Assembly (NCBI RefSeq): GCF_003934285.1
Contig: NZ_RQWJ01000002.1
Location: 310,001 to 374,000 of the forward strand
DNA: 64,000 nt
DNA from: Brevundimonas fluminis
Lineage (GTDB): Bacteria > Pseudomonadota > Alphaproteobacteria > Caulobacterales > Caulobacteraceae
Direction of reading: 5' to 3'
Shown here: piece after piece, positions 57,205 to 64,000 of the stretch
Layout of the letters: every line of letters begins with the position of its first letter
Numbering within the stretch: the first letter of the stretch is position 1
Notes under the pieces: generated by a model
What the model was told of the DNA's origin: nothing
Database searches by the model: none
The model's input: only the letters and a program-made list of their open reading frames with translations
Translations under genes and position numbers: made by a program

Positions 57205-59397
57205 TCAGAACTTGACGGTCACAGAGGCCGTCACGGTGCGCGGCGGGCCGTAGTAGCCGATCACCGAGTTGTCGAAGAGGGCGCCCGGGAAGTTGTAGCC
57301 GCCGACGCGGTACTGTTCGTCCGTCAGGTTCTTGCCGTAGACGCCGACCACGTAGCGATCGTAGGTCCAGGTCGCCGACAGGTCGACCAGGGCGAAGCCT
57401 TCCTGATCCAGGATCGGGTTCGGGAACTCAAACTGGCTGTAGTCGTCGCGCCACGAGACCTGCGGGATGATCGTCAGGTCGCCGCCGGCCAGTTCGCTGT
57501 TCCAGGTCAGACCCAGATAGCCGGTCCATTCCGGGGCGTTCTGCAGCACCACCTGGTCCGAGATGTCCTCATAGACGCCGAGGGCCAGGTTGTAGCGCAG
57601 GAATTCCTCGAAGTCGGAGTTCAGATAGCCGACCGCGAAGTTGGCGGTCAGGTTCTCGGTCAGGGACAGCGAACCTTCGAACTCGGCGCCGTAGAAGGTC
57701 GACGAGCCGACGTTGTCGACGAAGCTGGCGATGCCGCCCACGGCCGGAACCTGGGTGGTGACCTGCTGGTCCTGGTACTCGTTGTAGAAGATCGCCGAGG
57801 CGAACGAGAGCGGGCCGACGCGGCCCTTCAGACCGGCCTCGTAGCTGTCGACCGTCTCGGGGTCGTAGCCGTTGACGGTGTTCGGCGTGAAGATCGCGTC
57901 GCCGCGCATGTCGAAGCCGCCGGACTTGAAGCCCTGCGAGAACGAGACGTAGCCGGTGACGTCGTCCGAGATGTCGTAGGACAGGGCGACCTTGGGCGTG
58001 AACTGGTCGAACGACTTGGAGTTGGTGTAGTCGGTCCGCAGCAGCAGCGGGGCGCGCGGCGTGCCGCCCAGCAGCGGCGAGCGCGTGGCGCCGAGGTAGT
58101 TGGCGCGGAACACGTCGCCGGTCTTGTCGTCCAGGGTGTAGCGGCCGCCCAGCGACAGGTGCAGGCGGTCGGTGAGGTCGAAGTTGACGTCGACGAAGGC
58201 CGAGATCGACGTGGTGTCGACGTAGCCGCCCGTGCCGATGACGATGCCGGCGTTGCCCAGGATGGTGTCGAAGGCGCCCTCGGCGTGACCGTCCAGATAG
58301 AACAGGCCCATCACGCCCTGGATGCGGTCATAGTCCCACAGGGCCTGGAATTCGAGCGTGGTCTGCTCGTCCTCATAATAGGCCGGGATGTCCAGCGTCG
58401 GGCGCGGCGTGTTGTCGAAGTCGATGACCGTGTCGGTCCGTCCGTCGCGGCGGGCGGCGATCGCCTTCAGCGTCCAGTTGTCGTTGACGCGGCCCTGAAC
58501 GGTCATGGACCAGCCCTGGGTCTCGACCGAGTTCGTGTCGCCGACGCCGGCGTTGGTGTCGAAGACGCTGCCCAGAACGGCGCCGTCAGGCAGGGCGCCG
58601 GCCAGTTCGCGGTGGCCGTGGCGCGGGTTGGAGTCGTCGTTCATGACGTCATAGGCGAAGCGAACCAGCACGTCGTCGTTCGGCGACCACTCGGCCGACA
58701 CGCGGAAGGCCTCGACGTCCTTGTTGTAGTGTTCCGCACCGGTGTTCACGTTCGTGCCGAACCCGTCGCGGGTGTACTTGGCGAAAGCGCCGCCGATGCG
58801 AAGGGTGTCGGTCAGCGCGCCGCCGCCCATGGCCAGGAAGTCGACCTGGTTGAAGCTGCCGAACGAGCCCTTGAGCATCAGCTCCTTTTCCGGCGACAGG
58901 CGCTGGGTGACGTATTTGATCGCGCCGCCGACGGTGTTGCGGCCGTACAGCGTGCCCTGCGGGCCGCGCAGGACCTCGATGCGCTGGACGTCGAACACGT
59001 CCAGCACCGCGCCCTGCGGGCGGGCGACGTAGACGTCGTCGATGTAGAGGCCCACGCCGGGCTCGAAGCCCCACAGCGGATCCTGCTGGCCGACGCCGCG
59101 GATGAAGGCGATCAGGGTCGAGTTGGAGCCGCGGGCGACCTGGACCGTGGCGTTCGGCGTCTGCTGCTGCAGGGCGGTGATGTCGGTCGCGCCGGTCTGT
59201 TCCAGACGCTCTTCCGACAGCGCCGAGACGGCGACCGGCACGTCCTTCAGCGCCTCGTCGCGACGACGGGCGGTGACGATGATCTCGTCGACGGTGGCTT
59301 CCGGCTCCTGGGACGGCGCGTCCTGCGCGGCGGCCATTCCGGCCATCGCGCTCCAGGCGGCGCCCGCGAGCAGGGCGGCTTTGACGAATTTCTTCAT
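57205..59397 (-). CDS. TonB-dependent outer-membrane receptor
   Basis: A 730-residue receptor with a signal peptide (MKKFVKAALLAGAAWSAM...AAAQ). A TonB box lies in DEIIVTARRRDE. The plug domain follows (about 45-165, with FIRGVGQQDPLWGFEPGVGL and VLRGPQGTLYGRNTVGGAIKYV), then the 22-strand barrel, which ends in the aromatic residue of TASVTVKF. This type imports siderophores, vitamins, or in Caulobacterales often sugars and aromatic or steroid compounds; the ligand is not visible. A TetR regulator gene diverges from it and an MFS gene lies downstream. Confidence 0.94.
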   Translation of the reverse strand: MKKFVKAALLAGAAWSAMAGMAAAQDAPSQEPEATVDEIIVTARRRDEALKDVPVAVSALSEERLEQTGATDITALQQQTPNATVQVARGSNSTLIAFIRGVGQQDPLWGFEPGVGLYIDDVYVARPQGAVLDVFDVQRIEVLRGPQGTLYGRNTVGGAIKYVTQRLSPEKELMLKGSFGSFNQVDFLAMGGGALTDTLRIGGAFAKYTRDGFGTNVNTGAEHYNKDVEAFRVSAEWSPNDDVLVRFAYDVMNDDSNPRHGHRELAGALPDGAVLGSVFDTNAGVGDTNSVETQGWSMTVQGRVNDNWTLKAIAARRDGRTDTVIDFDNTPRPTLDIPAYYEDEQTTLEFQALWDYDRIQGVMGLFYLDGHAEGAFDTILGNAGIVIGTGGYVDTTSISAFVDVNFDLTDRLHLSLGGRYTLDDKTGDVFRANYLGATRSPLLGGTPRAPLLLRTDYTNSKSFDQFTPKVALSYDISDDVTGYVSFSQGFKSGGFDMRGDAIFTPNTVNGYDPETVDSYEAGLKGRVGPLSFASAIFYNEYQDQQVTTQVPAVGGIASFVDNVGSSTFYGAEFEGSLSLTENLTANFAVGYLNSDFEEFLRYNLALGVYEDISDQVVLQNAPEWTGYLGLTWNSELAGGDLTIIPQVSWRDDYSQFEFPNPILDQEGFALVDLSATWTYDRYVVGVYGKNLTDEQYRVGGYNFPGALFDNSVIGYYGPPRTVTASVTVKF

Positions 59398-59435
59398 GAT
59401 GAACCCCAATTCCTGATGTTTCGACCCGGACGCTT

Positions 59436-59453
59436 TTATTCAGCGTTCAATGA
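59436..59453. promoter_or_regulatory. Candidate TetR operator before the TonB receptor gene
   Basis: TTATTCAGC|GTTCAATGA is an imperfect dyad (6 of 9 positions pair) 39 bases upstream of the receptor start, in an AT-rich island. It lies between the divergent TetR and receptor genes, where a TetR operator is expected. Confidence 0.35.
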
Positions 59454-59572
59454 TTTTCGCGGAAGGTAACCGCTTTCAGGGGCCTGTCAAACGGTCCCGC
59501 TTGGCGGGGCTCGCGTGACGGCGGCACTGTGGCGCCGTTGCACACCGGAGTTCGCCGGGCCAAGGATGCGGC

Positions 59573-60292
59573 ATGACCAAGCTGGACGCTCCGCCCGCAG
59601 ACGCCGCCCCCGCCCGCCGCGGACGCCCCCGCAAGGCCCAGGCCGCTGCGTCGGGCGACACCTCGGCGTCCATTCTGGATTCGGCCGAGGACCTCTTCTC
59701 CAAGCACGGCTTCTATGGAGTCACCATCCGCGAGGTGGCGCGCGAGGCCGGCGTCGACACGGCGCTGGTGCACTATTACTTCGGGTCGAAGCGCGAGCTG
59801 TTCGACGCCGTCTTTCAGCGCCGGGCAGAGCTGTGGAACAGCGAGCGGGTGGCGGCGGTGGACCGCTACGCGCGAGAGGCGGGGCCCGACGGGATGACGT
59901 TGGAGGGTCTGCTGGAAGCCTTCCTGCGGCCCCCGTTCCAATGGTCGCTCAAGGGCGGGCCGGGCTGGAAGCACTATTCCGCCCTTGTGGCCCAGACCAA
60001 CGCCAACCCAACCTTCGGCGGCGAGACCATGGCCCGCTATTTCGACCCGGCGATCCGTCGGCTGATCGAGCTGATCAAGCAGGTCCTGCCCGACGCGCGG
60101 GAGGTCGACCTGTACTGGGCCTATCACAACCTGTCCGGCGCCCTGACCCTGACCCTCGGGGAGACGGGAAGGCTGGATCGCCTTTCGGGCGGCCTGTGCC
60201 GGTCCGGCGATCTGGAGAGCGCCTGCGACTACATGGTGCGGTTCGCGGCGGCGGGGTTCCGGGCGGTCTGCGCGCCGGCGGGGAAGGCCTGA
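59573..60292 (+). CDS. TetR/AcrR-family transcriptional regulator
   Basis: A 239-residue protein. A basic, Ala/Pro-rich arm (1-30, with RRGRPRKAQAAAS) precedes the TetR helix-turn-helix at about 32-80 (SILDSAEDLFSKHGFYGVTI, REVAREAGVDTALVHYYFGS, KRELFDAV). The C-terminal ligand-binding part is helical. It probably represses the divergent TonB receptor gene. The ligand is unknown but may be the substrate of the receptor and the MFS transporter. It ends one base before the stop of the convergent MarR gene. Confidence 0.9.
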   Translation: MTKLDAPPADAAPARRGRPRKAQAAASGDTSASILDSAEDLFSKHGFYGVTIREVAREAGVDTALVHYYFGSKRELFDAVFQRRAELWNSERVAAVDRYAREAGPDGMTLEGLLEAFLRPPFQWSLKGGPGWKHYSALVAQTNANPTFGGETMARYFDPAIRRLIELIKQVLPDAREVDLYWAYHNLSGALTLTLGETGRLDRLSGGLCRSGDLESACDYMVRFAAAGFRAVCAPAGKA

Positions 60293-60293
60293 C

Positions 60294-60917
60294 CTAAGCC
60301 GCCTCGTCGGCGGGCGCGTCGACCTTCTTCGACTTCTTGCCGCCCTTCGCCGGCTTTTCGGCCCTCGCGGGCTTCTCGGCCTTCTTCGCGGCCTTCTCGG
60401 CCTTGCGGAGCTCCTTGAGGCGTTTCTTCTCGGCCTTGGCCGCCAGTTTCGCCTGCTCCGGCGCGGCGTCGGCCGCCGCGGCCAGTTCGGACAGGGTTTC
60501 GAGGAAGGCGTCGCGCCGGGCCTTGGGGAGCATGCCCATGATCCGCTTGTCGGCCGCCTGGACCCGCGGCCGCGCGGCTTCGAGCAGGGCGGCGCCCTCG
60601 GGCGACAACCGCACGGCCATGGCGCGGGCGTCCAGAGTCGAGCGCTCGCGCTGCAGCAGCCCCTTCGACGTCATGCGCGACACCAGGTCCGCGAGGGTCG
60701 AGCGGTCGATGCCGGTCGCCTTGACGAGATCCGTCTGGGTGAGGCCCGCCTGGACCGACACCGCCTCAAGCACCGCGAACTGGCGCTGGGTCGGCCCGTC
60801 CGCGCCGACCTCTTCCGCATAGACGTCGAGCGCGAGCTGCAGGGCGCGATGCATCTGGTGGCTGGGCGAGTCGGCCAGGGCCCCCTGCCGTCGCGCCTGT
60901 TTGCCGGACTTCACCAT
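60294..60917 (-). CDS. MarR-family regulator with a lysine/alanine-rich tail
   Basis: A 207-residue protein. The MarR winged helix covers about 20-140 (MHRALQLALDVYAEEVGADG, TQTDLVKATGIDRSTLADLV, LLQRERSTLDARAMAVRLSP). From about residue 153 a tail of about 55 residues is made of Lys, Ala and Glu repeats (KKRLKELRKAEKAAKKAEKP), like histone H1 tails. The tail may bind DNA without sequence preference. ATG 60917 is chosen; 60947 is possible. No neighbouring target gene is obvious. Confidence 0.88.
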   Translation of the reverse strand: MVKSGKQARRQGALADSPSHQMHRALQLALDVYAEEVGADGPTQRQFAVLEAVSVQAGLTQTDLVKATGIDRSTLADLVSRMTSKGLLQRERSTLDARAMAVRLSPEGAALLEAARPRVQAADKRIMGMLPKARRDAFLETLSELAAAADAAPEQAKLAAKAEKKRLKELRKAEKAAKKAEKPARAEKPAKGGKKSKKVDAPADEAA

Positions 60918-60995
60918 GCGCCTGATCCCCGTACTGAACGCCGGCATGGCTAGCAGGGCCGTTTTACGGTTTGACGACGGACGATCCGGAAAGCG

Positions 60996-61625
60996 TCAGA
61001 GACCGGGGTCGGGCGAGGCGGGTTCGACGTCCCGGTCCTCGTCCTTGATCAGGTGCTTCATGATGAAGAAGACCTGCCAGATGCCGAAGGCCGCGGAGGC
61101 GATCCACAGCCCGCCGCGGAAGGCGACCCAGACGTCGTCCGTCTGGGTGCGCCAGACGACCTCGTTCACGATCGCCACGGCGGCGAAATACAGGCCGTAG
61201 CGGAGGGTCAGCCCGCGCCAGCCGGCCTCGGTCAGGCGGAAGGCGCTCTCGAGCAGGTATTTGAACGGGTATCTCCCGAACGGGAGGGAGCCGAGAAGCA
61301 CGGCGGCCAGCAGGCCGTTCTGGATGGTCAGCTTGAGCTTGAGCAGGACCGGGTCGTTGAAGATCAGCGTCAGCGCGCCGAACAGCAGGGCGAAGCCACC
61401 GGCCAGCAGCGGCAGGGGCGCCAGCCGCTTCTCCACGATCCAGCCGACCAGAAGCGCGATCGCCGAGGCGCCGACCAGAACCCATGTGGCCTGGACCAGC
61501 GCCTGATCGCCTTCCAGTCCGCGCACGAACCGATTCACCGCATAGGCGGCCATGAAGGCCAGAAGGGCGCCGAAATCCACAAGCTGGCGGACGGTCGAGG
61601 CCGTCCTGTTCGCCGGTCCGCTCAC
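60996..61625 (-). CDS. ispZ: Inner-membrane septation protein IspZ/YciB
   Basis: A 209-residue inner-membrane protein with about six helices. The family block is GGFALLFGALTLIFNDPVLLKLKLTIQNGLLAAVLLGS, with FGRYPFKYLLESAF and WRGLTLRYGLYFAAVAIVNEVVW; the end FFIMKHLIKDE is also typical. The protein helps cell-envelope synthesis at division and intracellular spread in Shigella. The start is GTG at 61625, which overlaps the ftsY stop by four bases (GTGA), so the two genes are coupled. Confidence 0.92.
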   Translation of the reverse strand: MSGPANRTASTVRQLVDFGALLAFMAAYAVNRFVRGLEGDQALVQATWVLVGASAIALLVGWIVEKRLAPLPLLAGGFALLFGALTLIFNDPVLLKLKLTIQNGLLAAVLLGSLPFGRYPFKYLLESAFRLTEAGWRGLTLRYGLYFAAVAIVNEVVWRTQTDDVWVAFRGGLWIASAAFGIWQVFFIMKHLIKDEDRDVEPASPDPGL

Positions 61626-62563
61626 GCCGCCTCCTCCAGACCCACCAGCGAGCGCGAAAACGCGCGCGCGTCGAACGGTTGCAGATCGTCGATCCCCTCG
61701 CCCACCCCGATCAGCTTGATCGGCGCGTCCGACGCCTGGGCCACGGGCACCAGAACGCCGCCGCGCGCCGTGCCGTCCAGCTTGGTCATGACCAGGCCGG
61801 ACACGTAGGCGGTCCGGCCGAAGATCTTCTCCTGCTCCAGCGCGTTTCGGCCCACCGTGGCGTCGAGCACCAGCAGGGTCTCGTGCGGGGCGTCCGGATC
61901 GATCTTCTTCAGCACGCGCACGATCTTCAGCAGCTCGTCCATGAGGGCGGCTTTGTTCTGCAGTCGACCAGCCGTGTCGATCAGCACGACGTCGAACCCT
62001 TCCGCCTTCGCCCGGGTGTAGGCGTCGTAGGCCAGGCCGGCGGCGTCGGCGCCGTCGCGGCGGCTCTCGAAGGTCGCGCCCGAGCGTTCGGCCCAGACCT
62101 TCAGCTGTTCGCGCGCGGCGGCGCGGAAGGTGTCGCAGGCCACGATCATGACCCTGGCCCCCTGCGCGGTCAGGTCGGCGGCGATCTTGCCCAGGGTGGT
62201 GGTCTTGCCCGAGCCGTTGACGCCGACGAACAGGGTCACGAACGGCTTCGGACCGGACAGCGGCTCATAGCGCGCCTGATGGTTCGCCAGCTCGGCGTGC
62301 ACGGCGTCGGCCAGCGCCTCCTTCACCTCGCGCTCGTTTGCCCCCGCGTTGAAGCGCAGGTCGCGGAAGCGGGCGACGATGCGGTCGGTGGCGGCGGGCC
62401 CCAGGTCGCTTTCCAGCAGATGCTCCTCCAGCCCCTCCAGCGCGGCTTCGGACAGCGGCTCCTTCACGAAGGCCGAGACGACCTGATCGGTCATCTGCTT
62501 CGAGGAGCGGCTGAGCCCTTCCGTCAGCCGGGAGAACCAGCCCTTCTTGGGTGCGTCGGTCAT
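61622..62563 (-). CDS. ftsY: Signal recognition particle receptor FtsY
   Basis: A 313-residue SRP GTPase. A short N-terminal part (no long acidic A domain, WFSRLTEGLSRSSKQM) precedes the N domain (about 20-100) and the G domain with GVNGSGKTTTLGKIA, DTFRAAAREQL, DTAGRLQNK and TKLDGTARGG. It docks SRP-bound ribosomes at the membrane. The short A domain resembles other alphaproteobacteria. The ATG at 62563 gives the typical start; the frame stays open to 62608. It is followed by ispZ with a 4-base overlap. Confidence 0.95.
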   Translation of the reverse strand: MTDAPKKGWFSRLTEGLSRSSKQMTDQVVSAFVKEPLSEAALEGLEEHLLESDLGPAATDRIVARFRDLRFNAGANEREVKEALADAVHAELANHQARYEPLSGPKPFVTLFVGVNGSGKTTTLGKIAADLTAQGARVMIVACDTFRAAAREQLKVWAERSGATFESRRDGADAAGLAYDAYTRAKAEGFDVVLIDTAGRLQNKAALMDELLKIVRVLKKIDPDAPHETLLVLDATVGRNALEQEKIFGRTAYVSGLVMTKLDGTARGGVLVPVAQASDAPIKLIGVGEGIDDLQPFDARAFSRSLVGLEEAA

Positions 62564-62659
62564 GATCCGCATGTAGCGAGGCGAACGGACGCCGTCACGC
62601 GTCGTCATGGCGCACGACCGCGTTCGGCTCTAAATGAGCACAAGCTTCAGGAGCCCGAC

Positions 62660-64000
62660 GTGTCCAAGGCCCACACCTTCTTCAGCCCCCGCACCCACGG
62701 CTTCGTGCGCGTGGCCGCCGCCACGCCGGTGGTGCACACCGCCGACCCGGTCGCCAACGCCGACGAGCACATCCGCCTGATCGAACAGGCCTCGGCCGAG
62801 GGCGTGGACCTGATCGTCTTTCCGGAACTGAGCCTGACCGGCTACGCCCTGGACGACCTGCACATGCAGGCGGCCCTGCTGGACGAGGTGGAGCGGCAGG
62901 CGGTGCGGGTCAGCGGCGCCACGAAGGCGGCGGCACTCACAGCGGTGTTCGGGGCGCCGATCCGAAATGGCGATCGGCTCTACAACTGCGCGGTTGTGGC
63001 GACGAACGGGAATGTGTGGGGCGTCGTCCCGAAGACCTATCTGCCGAATTATCGCGAGTATTATGAGAAGCGCTGGTTCACGCCGGCGTCGGCCGAAGAT
63101 GCCCATGGTTCGATCCTCCTCGAGGACACGCGACACGCGTTCGGGGCCGGATTGATCTTCGAGGCCGAGAACCGGCCCGGCTTCTCATTCGGCGTGGAGA
63201 TTTGTGAGGACTTCTGGGCGCCCGTCCCACCGTCGACGCGTCAGGCACTCGCCGGCGCCCGCATCCTCCTGAACCTCTCGGCTTCCAACATCGTCATCGG
63301 CAAGTCGGATGAGCGGGCCCTGCTGTGCGCCAGTCAGTCGGCGCGAGCCATGGCCGCCTATGTGTTCACCGCGTCGGGCTGGGGGGAGAGCACCACGGAC
63401 CTGGCCTGGGACGGCCAGGCCACGGCGTTCGAGCTGGGCGCCAAGCTGGCGCAAGGCGAGCGGTTCGGGATGACCGGCGGGTTGACCGTCGCGGACGTGG
63501 ACGTCGATCGGATCGGTCTGGATCGGCTGCGCAACGGCACATTCGCCGATTGCGCCCGGCGCGAGGGTGAAGGCGACGACTTCGAGCCCCTGTCGTTCTT
63601 CGCCGATGGCGAGGACATCCCCTCCGACCTGCGCCGCCCCCTCGATCGCTTCCCCTTCGTGCCGGACGACCCCGCGCGGCTGGATCAGGACTGTTTCGAG
63701 GCCTTCAACATCCAGGTTCAGGGCCTGATGCGTCGGCTGAAGTCGACGAACGGCAAGACGGTCGTCATCGGCGTCTCGGGCGGACTGGATTCGACGCAGG
63801 CCCTGCTGGTCTGCTGCCGCGCCTTCGATCGGCTGGGGCTGCCGAGGACGGGCATCCGGGCCTACACCATGCCCGGCTTCGCCACCTCGGACGGCACGAA
63901 GTCGAACGCCTGGGCGCTGATGCGGGCGCTGGGCGTCACGGCCGAGGAGCTGGACATCCGGCCGACCGCCGAGCTGATGCTGAAGGAGATCGGCCATCCC
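62660..64000 (+). CDS. nadE: Glutamine-dependent NAD+ synthetase (3' end outside window)
   Basis: 447 residues are present and the frame is open at the right edge. The N-terminal nitrilase-type glutaminase domain has Glu56 ([14 protein letters not shown]), Lys125 ([18 protein letters not shown]) and Cys182 ([14 protein letters not shown]). The synthetase domain begins near 350, with the ATP motif SGGLDST (373-379). The enzyme makes NAD+ from nicotinic acid adenine dinucleotide using glutamine nitrogen. It starts with GTG 62660, preceded by AGGAG at 62649-62653, and diverges from ftsY. Confidence 0.95.
   Translation, partial: MSKAHTFFSPRTHGFVRVAAATPVVHTADPVANADEHIRLIEQASAEGVDLIVFPELSLTGYALDDLHMQAALLDEVERQAVRVSGATKAAALTAVFGAPIRNGDRLYNCAVVATNGNVWGVVPKTYLPNYREYYEKRWFTPASAEDAHGSILLEDTRHAFGAGLIFEAENRPGFSFGVEICEDFWAPVPPSTRQALAGARILLNLSASNIVIGKSDERALLCASQSARAMAAYVFTASGWGESTTDLAWDGQATAFELGAKLAQGERFGMTGGLTVADVDVDRIGLDRLRNGTFADCARREGEGDDFEPLSFFADGEDIPSDLRRPLDRFPFVPDDPARLDQDCFEAFNIQVQGLMRRLKSTNGKTVVIGVSGGLDSTQALLVCCRAFDRLGLPRTGIRAYTMPGFATSDGTKSNAWALMRALGVTAEELDIRPTAELMLKEIGHP

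Noticed and set aside
62630..63997. Minus-strand frames at the right edge
   Set aside because: They are antisense to nadE, whose plus-strand frame carries complete glutaminase and synthetase motifs.

Overview
The window reads as one contiguous piece of an alphaproteobacterial chromosome, very GC-rich with C/G-ending codons almost throughout. It most resembles Caulobacterales, and Brevundimonas is my best guess, because it holds a UrcA-family protein, an AhpC/AhpD pair beside katG and oxyR, a perfect CtrA box (TTAA-N7-TTAAC) next to a GANTC site, DUF2794 and YkvA proteins, and TonB-receptor-based uptake. The genus is inferred from gene content, not from rRNA. I see no tRNA, rRNA, insertion sequence, prophage or CRISPR array, so this is core chromosome.

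Layout. (1) 1-6075: a plus-strand housekeeping run of kup (partial), rsmB, rpe, a heparinase II/III protein and purH, with several 4-bp start/stop overlaps. (2) 6091-11763: two small lipoproteins, then a peroxide-defence island with oxyR and katG on the minus strand and ahpC and ahpD divergent from them. (3) 11766-16291: an SRPBCC protein, murI, a Tat-type M3 peptidase lipoprotein and a UrcA protein. (4) 16292-21133: ffh, rpsP, rimM, an EcsC protein, mdh and a KTSC protein. (5) 21137-25149: fabI, a cation/proton antiporter, fabB and fabA. (6) 25181-32968: an SH3 protein and a glyoxylate/hydroxypyruvate-type reductase diverging from a CtrA box, an S9 peptidase, a MoeB/ThiF protein, a degenerate BLUF protein, and hslV and hslU split by a secreted protein gene. 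(7) 32965-39810: a 2OG-Fe(II) oxygenase, a quinone oxidoreductase, an isoaspartyl peptidase, a trypsin-like protease, a DUF350 protein, rlmN, a YkvA protein, a 17-beta-HSD10-like SDR and a DUF2794 protein. (8) 39811-43635: a structured C-rich intergenic region, then a response regulator, histidine kinase and DegP/HtrA operon. (9) 43706-46535: glutaryl-CoA dehydrogenase and a CaiB/BaiF CoA-transferase. (10) 46501-55470: a TCA-cycle cluster sucC, three secreted two-cysteine paralogues, sucD, sucA, sucB and a DUF2007 protein. (11) 55560-60292: an MFS transporter and TonB receptor with a divergent TetR regulator. (12) 60294-64000: a MarR protein with a histone-like tail, ispZ, ftsY and the start of nadE.

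The items I consider most worth a second look are the tandem family of three secreted proteins inside the suc cluster, the single-cysteine OxyR, the BLUF protein that lacks its photoactive tyrosine, a possible C-rich-loop small RNA at about 39885-40080, the repeated sharing of one CTAG between the stop codons of convergent genes (four cases), a perfect 12-bp inverted repeat inside the SDR gene at the cost of unusual codons, and the CtrA box plus GANTC promoter.
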